Below are positions 35,401-47,527 of a DNA stretch of 64,000 nucleotides, piece after piece. A program made the translations under genes and the position numbers. The notes below the pieces were generated by a model. It worked only from the letters and a program-made list of their open reading frames with translations, was not told where the DNA came from and did no database searches. The stretch's first letter is position 1. Every line of letters begins with the position of its first letter. The stretch is from Yamagishiella unicocca. Its lineage: Eukaryota > Chlorophyta > Chlorophyceae > Chlamydomonadales > Volvocaceae. The stretch covers positions 310,001 to 374,000 of the forward strand of contig BDSL01000044.1 in assembly GCA_003116995.1 (NCBI GenBank), given 5' to 3'.

Positions 35401-36375
35401 GCGGTGCTGCCCTCGTCACCGCTAAAGCCCTTTCGCCCGACCTTCAGCAGCAACACCGACAGCCCAGGGCTGCGGCGCCCGCCGCCGCCCCCGCCGGCGC
35501 CCCAGCCTCAGCCCCAGCACCAACCGCAGCCGCCGCAGCAGCTGCTGTTAGTGGCGGTAGCGAGCGCGGCGGAGCTGTCTGCGGTGGAAGGAGACGGCCA
35601 CCAGCAGCAGCAGCAGCAGCAGTTCGGCCTCGACTTGGCGGCACTGGTCCACGGCTCGCAATCCGCACCCGCGACTCAGCAGGCCTTGCAGCTGCGACAT
35701 CGGGCCCGTTTGCCGTCACCGCTGGCGCGGCGTAGGCTGGTCGTCTACGAGGTGGAGGAGGACGCACGGCAGCTGGAAGGGCTGGCCAGCGCCCTTGCTA
35801 GTGGGGCGGCAGGGAGGAGCCACTCCGCGGCCGACCTGTCCTCGTCGCTGAGGCGGCTGCTGCCGGTGGCTGGCGGGACGGCGACCCAGCGCCGCATAGC
35901 GACGATGCCGAACAGCTCCGGAACCACCGCCAGCGGCAGCGGCGCCGCCACACCGTCGTCGGGCGGGCGGTTCTGTGACTCAGTGAGCGGCGGCGGCGCC
36001 GCAGCCGCCGCAGCGGCCGCCCGTGGCCGCTTCCCGACGCGGCTCGGAGCTCTGGCCTTCCGCCTTTCCTTGGCTCCAGGGGCGGCGCAGCGGAGGGCGG
36101 AGGGCCAGCAGTCGGCGTCCAGTGACCGGCCGCTGGGCAGCGCCATGGCGGCCGGGAGTCCTCTGGAGGGGCGCAGCTTTTACAGGCTCGGCTCCAGGGG
36201 GAGGTCGACGATGGGGAGCGGTGTGTTCACTGCGCTGGGGTCTGTGGCGGCCACCAACTCCGGCCCGCAAGACGTGCCGATGCTGACGCTGACGTTTGAC
36301 AGCGTGAAGCCATGCGGGGATAACGACCGAAGGTCTGGAAGGCCTCTTGGGGGTGCGCACCCGAGTGGCCCCTAA
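29445..36375 (+). CDS. Receptor guanylate cyclase A (TM, CHASE-like domain, TM, class III cyclase)
   Basis: Sixteen exons give 925 residues: 29445-29631, 30023-30071, 30529-30667, 30983-31196, 31475-31599, 31755-31841, 32156-32265, 32609-32789, 32873-32924, 33373-33380, 33607-33717, 34032-34057, 34243-34391, 34542-34654, 34977-35064, 35237-36375. TM1 is at about 37-60 and TM2 at about 321-343. Between them [46 protein letters not shown] and [16 protein letters not shown] follow the CHASE ligand-binding plan. The catalytic domain (about 375-545) has FSDIVGYT and ETIGDALM (metal-binding Asp), [11 protein letters not shown], and the Glu of KVETIGD with the Cys of MPRYCLFGD, the pair that selects GTP. 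It should make cGMP on the cytoplasmic side after dimerising. The first Asp lies on an 8-nt microexon. The ~378-residue last exon is a disordered tail. The frame is open upstream to an ATG at 29229, so a longer N-terminus is possible. Confidence 0.85.
35139..35236. repeat. CCTGC pentanucleotide array
   Basis: About 19 copies of CCTGC immediately upstream of the last acceptor of guanylate cyclase A (35236/35237); the array supplies most of the pyrimidine tract. Confidence 0.9.
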
Positions 36376-38324
36376 TCTCTTAAGGGTGCCGCAGCGCCTG
36401 GATTTAGGGTTCTGGTGCACCCTGGCGCAGCTGCACGCTGGGCATGATGCGGCGATTGTATTCAAGTCAGGATTGATGCCATGGTCGTTTGTACGAGCAT
36501 CAGGTGTATCATGTGTACTTTCTGTTCGTTCCGGCAAGTGTCAGGCGCGAGGGCGCCGGGCCTCACCACCTACCACCACGCCTTGACGTGGGTGTCGAAG
36601 TGTTCAGCTAGGCTGGGGGCGGGCGGGCGATGCGGCAACGGCGAGGTGGTGCGCGGGGGTGCCGGACGGGCCAAGGGGCTCGTGAAGGGGATGGGAGTCG
36701 AGATGACCCACTCAGTCAAGAGGTGAAAGGGAGGGGAGGGGGTGACGAGCAGGCTCCCCGCGACAAGACATAGCTGGGGCTGGAGGGAGGAGTGTGGCGG
36801 TGCTGCGGTCGGAGACAGCAAGCGCTTGCTACCCAGCGCTGGGCTGCTGCTGCGAGGATGGGCGTTTACATTTATCCGTGTCCGTGAAATAAACTCAACT
36901 GTACAGCATCGTGCATGAAACCCGTACATGGCGCCCTCTCGGCCGGCGGCCAGCCTTTAGCGGCGCAACATACCGAACGATACGTGCTTCGGTTTGGTCA
37001 TGTCCGCAACCATCACTGGTGCGATAAGGCAGGCGGCGACGTATGGGAAGGGCGAAGGGGCGATTGGCGGCGTCCACCCGACACGATTATCAATGCAGGA
37101 GTAACATGCATGGAGAGCGAGCCAATGCGGCGTGTAGGCGCCGCTACATCCTACAGTGGTGCCGAGTTTCGTTAGGTTACTACAGATGCCTTGGAGCTCC
37201 TTGCGCTGTGCATTGCGCCGCGGCTCGCTCCTGGCCGGATGGATGATTGCTTCAGGTACGGCAGCGCATGAGTGGCAGTGTATGGAAGGGAAATCCATGG
37301 AGGGAAGGGACTGGATAGTAGGGGGCAGAGGGGCGCTGCGAGGCGGCCTGCGGGGGGAAGGTCAGCGAGGAGCGGCGCAGCTCTCACCTGGGCTCTGCCT
37401 GCTGTTTGCGCACACAAGTGGGGCACGATTGGTGAGGAAGGGTGCCCGGTGGCACGGTGGGTTAAGGGCGGTAGCGAGAGCGCCCTGTGTTTTTTATGCA
37501 TGCTCGAATACATTCCTCCTTGAGTACAGTTCGGACTGTATTGATTTATGTTTTCGATTAAGAGCCCATGCTCGCATGCAACGACGGGCAAACAGACAAT
37601 GCCCGCTCAGACAGATAGGCTCAGGTTGAGATGGACGTTTCGTTCCTACTGCCTGGTTTCCCTGCTTGGGGCTGGTACGTGGTGGTACCCATGTGTGTAC
37701 ATAGTAACCGCAGATCAAACCGGTTGTTAACAAGGGTTAGCAATACACAAGTCTGCCGGCAGATAAAGCGCACCCTTTCGGCGCCATGTCGATGTAACGG
37801 ACCGTTTGTCACTTACCGTACTCAAACCTGCCAACTTATTCCAGAGAATACGTACAAAGGACGTGCAAGTACCTAAGATCGACGGTATCCAGGCACGATA
37901 CAGTTATATTGTCTTTGCAGTAGTTGACATGTAACAGCTAGCCGCCATATTTTTTTGGTTTTCATTGCATACCATTTGGAGTACTGTACTTTAAATTTGG
38001 CAACACTTCGACTCGGACCCCGAGGGTTTGGTACAACCCTGAAAATGGACAGCTTGGAAAGGTATATTGGTGCTTTTTAGGTTACTTAGGGCTGCGTAAA
38101 CTGTCCTGCACTGCGCAAGACAGTGCGGCTGGACTCCCCACTAAGTCTGAATATGCCACATCTGCTGCAAACAGGGGCAACTGCCAGGAAACTGAAGATA
38201 GTAGTCAAAGAGGTATTCACGAGAGTAATGGTGTTACAGGCCGAGTAGGCTTTGCTGCCTTCTCCGATGATGCCCTGAGTCGAAAGAAAGACGCGCCGGC
38301 ACTGCGTAGCTGGGGCCAGTACCT
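36376..38324. other. Intergenic gap between guanylate cyclase paralogs
   Basis: AT-richer DNA with no recognisable gene. I found no TGTAA within the first 1.5 kb after the cyclase A stop; the nearest plus-strand copy is at 37930-37934. Confidence 0.5.
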
Positions 38325-41300
38325 ATGCGGATGGACAGGAAGGTTTCAGGTATGCCCGGTACAGATGCTCACTCTTTTCGTGTGACGCAGGCACAGTCGC
38401 CGGCAAACAAAGGGCGATGCCTGCAGACGGGATTCCTTGCTTCCCGCCTTGCAACCTCTACGCTTCGGGCCATGTACCGGCGTGTGCATTGTCGTGCTAT
38501 CAATTCCGTACCCTGTCAACGCCCTCGCATTTCCGCGGCTCCATCCATTGCCACCCTTCTCCTCATTCCATCGTACTGTCCCCGCGTTCTGCTCCCCGAT
38601 CACCCGCTTCCCTCTCCCCGATCTCCTCCTCAGCACTCATCCACCCACCCCACTACCATCTCCTCAGGCCAGCTGCAGCCTGCTGTGGGAGCGCCCCCTC
38701 CTGGTGGTGCTCAGCCTGCTGGTGTTCGCCACGCTTTGCTCCGCGGGCCTCGCGGGGGTCATGATTGCGTCCACCCTGGAGGTGGCAAACGCGCGCGACC
38801 TGGCCACCAACGGCATCAGCAGCCAGGTGGCGCAGTCGCTCAAGGAGGTGAGCCGCGACGTCGTGACGCCGTCATGACGTCATCACGTCATCACGTCACG
38901 ATGCGGGTGACGTGGCACGATTGATGGGCCACGTCACACATGACGTGATGGCCATCAATCGTGCCACGCCATGTGATGACGTCACGTCACCTGCGTCGCG
39001 ATTGGGTGGTGATGGTGGTCGCTTTGATTGGCGGGCGACGGCGCGGCCTCCCCCTGCTTCACGAACTCACGCACCCGCAGCAGGGCTTCTTTTAGGGTTT
39101 TAGGGTTTTACGTTTTAGGGTTTTACGTTATGCCCCCCACCATGCTGCGTCGCACCCCACCACCCACGTCCCTATCCACCCTCCCTCCGATGGGTCTTCC
39201 TCGAAACCCTCCCTCCGATGGGTCTTCCTCGAAACCCTCCCTCCGATGGGTCTTCCTCGAACCCCCTCCCTCCGCTGCAGGCCCTCACTGCGTCCACCTT
39301 CGGCGCGCAGCTGCTGGGGGCCGTGGTGGTGCAGATGCCCAACTGCTCGCAGCTGGACGCAGCGTGGGGGCGGATCACCACAGACATCATGTCACGGGTG
39401 CGGCGGAGGGGGGGGTTACAAGTAAAGAACGGCGGAGTGGGGGGGGGGAAGCGGCGGAGTGGGGGGGGGAAGCGGCGGAGTGTGTGGGGGGGAAGCGGCG
39501 GAGTGGGCGACCCGTGTGCCGACGAGCTCGTGGACCGGGGCGGGTCGGAATCGGGGGGGAGTCCGGGACGGGTCAGTGCCGCCGCCTCCGGCTGCAATCG
39601 TACGATCAATGACGTGTGTCCTAGACGTTCCTTACTCGGTTGTCCTGTTCAGTTCCGACCCACGGACCTCCTCTCATACCCCCCATGTTGCTTTCAGTGC
39701 CGACCCCCAGGGTTCCGCCCAGACCCCAGCCCTGCCCTGCTGCTCCCGCACCGCGCCCAGCAGGTGGACCCCGGCGTGGTGCAGCAGCTGGAGCTGGACG
39801 TGGCGGGCGTGATCTGGAAGGCGTCGCCTCCCTTCGGACCCGACCTGGCCTTCCTGTACGGCAGGGACCTGCTGAGGGAGCCGGACGACCGGCCGGGCAT
39901 GCTGTACACGCTGGGAGAGCGGCGGACGCTCATCCTGGGGCCGTACACCTGCAAGGCGGGCTTCAAATGCGCGTGTGAGTGGTTTGTTAGTTGGCCGGTT
40001 AATTGGTTGGTTGGTTATTAACTGGTTGGTTACTTATTAGTTGGTGGGTTGGTGGGTTTCTGTACCACCTGTGTTTTCTCACGCGCTGTTCCGCTTCCCC
40101 CCCCCCACCCTGCCAGTCACCGTCACGCCGCTGTTCCTGCCCGCCCCGAGCGAGGACTACGACTGGGGCTGCGGCTACCAGCCGTACAACTGTACGGACC
40201 TGTGTTGGAACCCGATGACCAAAACCAAGTTCTGGGGCCAGGTGTGTTGCCGGGGGTGCGGGGGGTGCGTGCGTGTAGCTCCCTTTGTTCGCTCCTGCAA
40301 ACGTGCCACGTGTTACCACACATATGTACGGCATGTGATGGCATCACCAGGCCTCCCGGAAGGGGAATCGTACTCGCTCTGGCAATGTACGAATTACGAC
40401 ACAGTAGCTTGGGCAACGTACCCTCCCGTAACAGCTTGTTCACTTGTTCAACAGGCAACACAGCGGGCAGAAGCGAGTCTCACTGTCAGATTGCAGGGAG
40501 CGGCAAGGGTACCGAAAGTCCTGACATGAACGGTTGCCTCCTCCCTCCTGTCCTCCCCTCCCCCCCTCCCCTGTTCCCCCCTCCCCTCCTCCCCCCTCCC
40601 CTCCTCCCTCCTGTCCTCCCCTCCCCTTCTCCCCTGTTCCCCCCTCCCCTCCTCCCCGCCCGCTGCTGCAGGTATCCACAATGCTCAACCTGGAGCCCTT
40701 CTTCGCAGGGACCGACTACCGGTTGGTAATGCTGCACCGCCGCGGCTACCTGTACAAGGTACGCACGGTGCAGACATATGAGTCGTTAAGTCGTTCAGCC
40801 GTTGAGCCGTTGCGTCGTACCTCGCAAATGGGCTGCGGCAGGGCACGACGGCTGCGCGCGACGGATCCGACGGCCGGGCACACACACAGACACGCACATA
40901 CACACACATAGACACGCACATACACACACACGAGCATTTATAAAACACACGAACTACCCCTGAGTCCGTGCCCTTAGCGCCAGGGACCTCGGACCTCCCA
41001 GGACGCTCACGCCTCCCTCGTCAGCTCCATACGGACCCTCCCCACCCCCCAACCGAATCTTCTCGCTACACCCCCCATCTCTAGCGGGGGCTTTCCCACG
41101 CCACGGCAACCCCCCCCTCGGGACCACCACCTTCATCGCCCCCGGTTCGTCGGCCGTGGATTCGCGGATTATCTTACACCCTCCCCCCCGGTTCTTTTCT
41201 GTAAACCCTCCCCCTCCCGGTCGGCGCCCCCTCAGCTGTGGCAGGCTGCGACGTCGTCATCCAACCCGCACGTGGTCCTGGCCAACAACACGGGCAACGT

Positions 41301-44300
41301 CACCGACGCTGTCGTACAAGAGATCCGGATTGAGAACCTCCTCTGGTGCGTCCGCATGCGCGACTGGCAGATAGACTAGCCGGCTGCAAGAGGTTTGGTG
41401 GCGGCCTCGTGTCCCAGCACCTGCCACAGCCGCTGCCTCACAATTCCACCGCTGCTCCCCCCGCTCCTCCCCAGGTACCTGGAGCTGGCCCCCGCGTCTG
41501 GCTGGGTGCCCGCCTGGCGCGCTCCCTGCATCGCGGCTGTGGTGGTGGGGTCCGCCCTGGTTTCGGTGCTGGTGCTCTGGCTGCTGGTGTCCAAGGAGCA
41601 GCACAACACGCTGCTTAGGGCCATGCTGCCAGACAAGGTCATCAAGCAGCTACAGGTGAGGGGGGAGTGGCAAAGCGACCGGGCGGAGGGGGGCGAGACG
41701 ACCCGGAGGAAACGGAGGGCAGAAACTGGATGCTGGGCAGAGGGGGGTTGGAGGGGGGGCTGGAGGGGGTCAGGGGCCCCCACGACCCCACCAAACCCAC
41801 GTCACCCCACCCCGGGTTTCCTCTTTCCCCCACCCCACCCCACCAAACCCACGTCCACCCCCGCAGTTACCGGTTCTTTTATTGTAACCCCCACCGCACC
41901 CCCCCAGGGCGGCGCCCAGGCCATAGCGGAGCACTTCGATAGCGTCACGGTGCTGTTCTCCGACATTGTGGGGTACACGGCGGTGGCGTCCAAGCTGACG
42001 CCATTCCAGGTGCGGCGGGGCGGCGAGGGGCGGGTAGCGCGCGGCTGAGCTGGGCTGGGCTGTGGACTGGGAGGTGTTCGCGGCTGAGCTGGGCTGGGCT
42101 GCGGACTGGGAGGTGTTCGCGGCTGAGCTGGGCTGGGCTGCGGACTGGGAGGTGTTCGCGGCTGAGCTGGGCTGGGCTGCGGACTGGGAGGTGTTCGCGG
42201 CTGAGCTGGGCTGGGCTGCGGACTGGGAGGTGTTCGCGGCTGGGCTGGGCTGGGCTGCGGACTGGGAGGTGTTCGCGGCTGGGCTGGGCTGGGCTGCGGA
42301 CTGGGAGGTGTTCGCGGCTGAGCTGGGCTGGGCTGCGGACTGGGAGGTGTTCGCGGCTGGGCTGGGCTGCGGACTGGGCTGCGCGCAGCGGACTGGCATC
42401 TAATGCCACCCCCCTCCTGGATTTCCTAGGAGGTCGCACCTACCTACTGGTTTCCCGTCCAACCCCCCTCCCCCTCTCCCTAAAACGGGTTTTATACACC
42501 CCCTCCCCCTCCAGGTGGTGACGCTGCTGAACGAGCTGTTCACGGTGTTCGACGAGCTGACTCAGCGCAACGGCGTGTACAAGGTAGTTGGGTGGGGGAG
42601 TGGTTGGGTGGTTGGGGGAGTGGGGAGGAAACATGTGTACTCGACAAAGGAGGGTCGAGAGCAAACCCATTGGTCGGCTCTGAAAGGTAACGCCAACTTG
42701 GAAGCATTTAGGGTTGTCCACTCTCCCTACATACGAGGGTCTTCCTCGAAGCCCTACATAGGAGGCTGAATAGCGGAGAAGGTCGCTGGGGGGGCGCGTC
42801 GTGGACTTCAGCTCCCGGAAAGGGCGCCGGCTGTGACACCTCTTAGGGCCCCCCGTGGGTTTCTCATCGTCTCCCCCCAACGCCACCACTCGCTAAAAAC
42901 ACACTTCACCCACTGCACCCCACGCCGCTCCTCCCTGTTGCCGTACAGGTGGAGACCATCGGCGACGCCCTCATGTGAGTCGTGCAGCGCTGGAGCGCGC
43001 CACTCCAGGGAGGGAAGGCGGGAAGCTGGCTGGAAACCACTGCACCTGCTGCGCCCACTGCGCCCACTGCACCCACGCAGTACGGCACAGCCCGCCACAA
43101 ACGTGGCGTCGACCCGACCACCACCACCACCACCACTGACACAAACGGTGTGCGGCAGGGAGATCCCGGACCAGCACCGCACAGGGGCACTTGTCCGTGT
43201 ACACAACTTGCCCCACCGACCTGCCCGACCTCGCCCCCGCTGCACCCGCCCCCAGGTGTGTCGCCGGCTGCCCCCTGCCCGAGGACCCGGCTCGCAACGC
43301 GCAGCGCATGGCCAACATGGCTCTGGACATGATCCAGGCGGTGGAGCAGTTCCAGCCCTCCCTGGAGGGAGTGCGGGTGCAGATACGAGTGGGCATACAC
43401 TCGGGTGAGTAACCACTTGAGTCACATGGCGGGCGCTGAGGGCCAGGGAGGGGAGGATGCCGCCACATGCGGCAAGCCGAATGATTGCCGGCACGCCTTA
43501 TCCGCACCTCCCTCCCTCGCCCGGCTCCCCTCCGTCCCCCAGGCCCCGTAGTCGCGGGTGTGGTGGGCAGGAAGATGCCCCGCTACTGCCTGTTCGGCGA
43601 CACCGTCAACACCAGCAGCCGAATGGAGAGCACCTCGGAGCCCATGCGCATCCAGGTGGGGTGGAGGGGGAGGAGGGGGGATGTCCCCATGCCCTCATCG
43701 CTTGTCCAAACCGCAGCTGTCCTATCCACTGCCAACCCCCAACCCCCGCGGCTGGTTTCTGCCACCCGCGGCAACCCAGGTGAGCGCCACTACCGCCTCG
43801 CTCCTCCGCTCCTTGCCCGGTAGCGACGCCTTCACCCTCGAGCCGCGGGGCCCCGTGATCATCAAGGGCAAAGGTAAGCCCCACCTCCCCCAACATCAAC
43901 AGCATCAACAGCGCCAACAGCACAAACAGCGAACAATAGCACTAACAGCACCAACAGCACCAACCCCAACACAGCTTGTTGCCGGGGCGTTCTTCACTCC
44001 GGCTGCTGCCGCCCCGCACCGCAAGGCCCCTCTGTTCGCTACCCGCCCTGGGCCCCCTCCGCCGCCACATAAGGCCCCTGCTCTCACTCTCCCCCCTCCA
44101 CCGCTCGCAAGGCCCCTGCTCTCACCCTCCCCCCCCCACCCACGGGTCTTCCTCGAACCCCCTTCCCATCCACTACATTTCCCCAGTCGCGTCACCGGTT
44201 CTTTTATTGTAACCCCCATCCACGGCCCCCCCCCCACACACAGGCTCCATGGACACATTCTACCTGCAGCCAGCCTCAAGCCCCCTCGCGGTATCCCGGC

Positions 44301-44737
44301 GCCGCGACTCCCTCTCCATGATCGTCAGCCGCCGCATCCGCAGCGTGACTGTCCTGAGACCACATTCCAATTCGCGGCTGGGACAGTCTTCCAGACTTAG
44401 GCTGGAGCTGTCCGCCTACGTCGGCAGCGGCGCCGGCAGCTCGTACGGCGGCGGCGGCGCCGGCGGCGCCGACGGCGCCTGTGGGCCCACGCACGGGTCG
44501 ACGGCAGCGGCGGCGGCGCTGGCGCTGCAATCGTGTCCGCACTTCAAGATTGAGGTGGGGATGGCACCGCCGCGCGACACCGGCATTGCCCTGAAGGACA
44601 GCACGTCGGATGCGTCGTACATCGCGACGGATATGAGCGAGGAGGCACCAGCACTAGCGGCGGCGCCGCCGGTCGTTGCTGCTGCTGCTGCTACGGCTGC
44701 TTCAGCCTGCAGGCCAGTGCTTTCCCGCGGCTCTTGA
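38325..44737 (+). CDS. Receptor guanylate cyclase B, tandem paralog of A
   Basis: Fourteen exons are firm: 38668-38847, 39281-39397, 39764-39974, 40117-40241, 40672-40758, 41236-41345, 41475-41655, 41908-42009, 42515-42583, 42949-42974, 43256-43404, 43543-43655, 43780-43873, 44244-44737. A proposed first exon, 38325-38342 (Met-Arg-Met-Asp-Arg-Lys), gives 691 residues in all. The other option is an unspliced ATG at 38437. Order matches cyclase A: TM1 (about 12-35), CHASE-like domain with the Cys-rich [19 protein letters not shown] segment, TM2 (about 300-322), then the catalytic domain with [12 protein letters not shown] in one exon, [10 protein letters not shown] and [12 protein letters not shown]. 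Glu and Cys again indicate GTP as substrate. Catalytic and TM2 exons are nearly identical to A, while exon 14 ends in a different, shorter tail (~163 residues). Intron positions differ from A inside the catalytic domain. Confidence 0.85.
38912..38967. repeat. Inverted repeat with TGACGTCA-type palindromes
   Basis: Perfect 16-bp arms GTGGCACGATTGATGG (38912-38927) and its complement (38952-38967), set among several TGACGT/ACGTCA motifs (about 38869-38990) just after a splice donor of guanylate cyclase B. Unspliced RNA would form a strong hairpin. Confidence 0.8.
39090..39127 (+). repeat. Interstitial Chlamydomonas-type telomere repeats
   Basis: TTTTAGGG at 39090-39097, 39098-39105 and 39113-39120, separated and followed by the variant TTTTACG. 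TTTTAGGG is the telomere unit of Chlamydomonas and relatives. The patch lies in an intron of guanylate cyclase B. Confidence 0.8.
39182..39260. repeat. 24-bp tandem repeat in guanylate cyclase B intron
   Basis: Three copies of CCCTCCGATGGGTCTTCCTCGAAA-type units directly before the acceptor of the exon at 39281. The core GGTCTTCCTCGAA recurs in two further introns of the same gene, at about 42738 and 44145. Confidence 0.8.
42043..42375. repeat. 39-bp tandem repeat in guanylate cyclase B intron
   Basis: About eight copies of a unit with GCTGAGCTGGGCTGGGCTGC and GGACTGGGAGGTGTTCGCG, beginning shortly after the donor at 42009. The array translates in all frames, giving spurious repetitive ORFs on both strands. 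Confidence 0.95.
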
Positions 44738-47527
44738 CATAATGTGCGTTTAGGATGAGGTGGAGGGTGAGTTGTGGACCAAGGGCCGATGAGTGCTAGC
44801 AGGCTCTTGCCCGAGTTTTTGAAGGCGGCGAGACGCAGCCCTAGCAGGGTGGCAGCAGGCAGCAGGGTACAGAGGGAGCCCGTGGATGGACGGGGGCGGA
44901 GAGGGCGGGGAGGCGAGGGATCGGTCGTGCGTTGTGCATTTGGCGCAGCATGAGCGTAAGCAGCATTAATATGTTTGTAAATTAGTACGTTTGGTACATT
45001 TTTGATTTTGGAGCGGGGCGACACCAATTGCTCTGTGGTGTGCACATGGCGGCAGGCACTTTGATCAATGGCGGTTATAGTAGTTGCCGTTAACACTTAG
45101 CACTGTTTTCGGTTAGTTGGCGCTTCCGCTGCTCTTTGATTGTGGCGCCAGCGCGCTCTTGGAGGGGCCGAGCTGCTGGGGTGCCTTCCGAAACACGGAG
45201 GAAGATGTGTCCAAGCAAAGGGATCAAAGCTCGTGGAGGTCTGGCAGGGGCCCTATGGAAACACTGGAAAGCCAGGGAGGTCCCGGCTGGTGCCATATGC
45301 AGTAGGGCGCCGATGTCGTACATGCGTAAGAATTGTCGTACATGCTTGGGCGCCTCGGTATCGGCGTGTTTTGCTGGGCGTGGCGACCGGGTGTGTAGAT
45401 GATATAGCACATAGCACACACCATCAGGCGTCAGGGGCAATTTGGTCGGTTACGGCCAAAAATATATGACAGTAAAGCGTCGCCAAGATGACCCCGCACT
45501 GTCCGTACCCAGGCGATGAATGTACGGCTTTGTCGTACGAGCCTTGGATCGGTGTGCCAGGAAGCTGGTACATGCACCGGCTGCACGGTTTGGGCTGTTG
45601 TTTGTCACAGCGCGGCGACGAGAGCACCGGAGGCTCCCTAGTACGGCACTTAGCAACCGGGTTTGAAGCGGGTGGGTGTCAATGGAGTATGGCGGGCGGC
45701 CGGGTCATGCTTGGAAGGAAGAAAGCTGCGAGGTTTGGCTGGGGTGAATCCGCAATCTTGAGATCTGGCACTGTCGTACCGCGCAGATCGCGGGTGCGAG
45801 CATCGCAGCACCAAGCGGTTGCCGGTGGCACATACACGGGCGATGATTAAGGCACGCAGGTTATGGATGGATCTCGGCCTCCCGTTGGATCGCACAATGT
45901 GGTACCATATGCCGGGGTTGCAGAGGTTCTCTTTTTGGGGGCCCGCGCTGTCCGGAGGGATGTGTGTCTGTGTACGTGTGCGTGTGTGTGTGTGTGCGGT
46001 GCATGTGCCCGGTAGTTGGGCCCTATGGACACCTGTCATCGACCGCAACGCTCCGCCGTGGCACGTTGCGCCAGACGAAACCGCCGCATAATGTCGTAAC
46101 CCGCACGCCTGATGTCGTACTTGGTGACGTGGTCGCGAGCGCAGCACGTTGATAGGGCCACCGATCCGGTCGTGCAGCGGGCCGGGCACGTGGCCCTTAG
46201 GGGGGCCTTATGCTCGCTTGTCCGGCATGATACCTAGCGGCTGCAGCGTCTGTAGGGTTTACGTTTTCCGCTCGATTTGGTGGTGCTTGCTTACATAGCC
46301 CTCGCCAAGCTTCCGCGTGGGGGCGCATCACGTCCCGTCGTACTGTCGTACACCGCGTCACGGTGTCGTTGCGTGGCGGGTGGCGGACTACTAACCGTGA
46401 ATATGTAGCGGCATGTTCTGGGTTGCATCTGTCTGTCTGGGCTGGGAATAGCCCACCGGCCGCACCGGCTCGTTGCGCGTTGAATCCATGCGTTGGACCC
46501 ATGCGCTGGATTGCGCTGGATCCATGCACTAGATCCATGCGTTGGACCCATGCGCGGGATCCATGCGCGGGATTGATATGTTTTGGTCCGCGTACTGGAT
46601 CCACGCGTTGGACCAACGTGTTGGGTCCACGTGCTATGTGTGCATCGAATCCACGTGCTGGAACAATATGTTGGGTCCACGTGCTGAACCCATGCCCCCG
46701 TGCTGCTTGGGACGCCGTGGTGATTGGTGAAACTTTGCGGCGGTGTTCATTGGGCCACTGTACTGGCGGCTTTACCACGCACGTGGCTGCGCGATGTACC
46801 TGGAGCCTCTGCCGTAGCACAGGGCGAAGCTCGATAACCAGGACCAGACAGTGGCCTCGCTTTGGCGTTTCGAACGTAAGAGGCGTAGCCTTGCCTCGGT
46901 GTTTTGGATGTAAGGGACGCAGCCTCGGCCCTTCGTGAATTCCGTGAGTGCCGCTGGCAGGGGTGACGCAGGGAGAGCCCCTGACAGCCGGTACAAACAG
47001 CCACACCTTTCAGACACGTAGCAGCACGGCTAGTCTCCTAGGATTGCCGCAGGGTACGGCAGAACAGGTGGCCGGTTGCTACTGAGGGCGCACTGTATCA
47101 CACACGGCACCGTCTCGACTCTACCAGGCTGTTGTCCGTCATCATTTGTTTTACTCCATTTTCGACAGTCCGGGAAAAGTCGTACATGCCGTTCCACCTC
47201 AGGACGCGGATCCCTTCCGATGCCCAATCGAGTCCCATACTCGCGACACACGCTCCGAAACCACCCTCACCCGGACTCACGCCCACGTCCTCCCGTGGTG
47301 TGTACGGCAGCATCCGGGCAGCGGTCCGTACCATGCTGCTAAAAGGATCTCTCGAGGATCTCTCGGGGATATAGTTCCCCGCAAGGGGAACGTATCCGTC
47401 AGCACCTGACGCCCTACGGCGGCCCCGACCCAGGCGAGCACGAAATTACGGCCGCCGCCATCAATGGCCCACCACCATCAGTGCTCCGAGGCACCACCAC
47501 CAGCGGGCCACTGGAAGCAGCCGGGCA
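44738..47527. other. 2.8-kb convergent intergenic gap
   Basis: Between the 3' ends of guanylate cyclase B (plus) and bS18m (minus). It holds a TG microsatellite (about 45960-46000) and a degenerate 15-20-bp repeat family built on TGGACCCATGCG/TGGGTCCACGTG at about 46480-46690. No gene is supported; the 269-residue open frame at 46197-47006 (-) is largely the translated repeat. Confidence 0.5.
44976..44980 (+). terminator. UGUAA poly(A) signal of guanylate cyclase B
   Basis: TGTAA about 240 nt after the TGA stop at 44737, at the usual distance. Confidence 0.55.

Noticed and set aside
46197..47006. 269-codon minus-strand open frame
   Set aside because: Much of it is the translation of a degenerate TGGACCCATGCG-type repeat, and the rest has no features.
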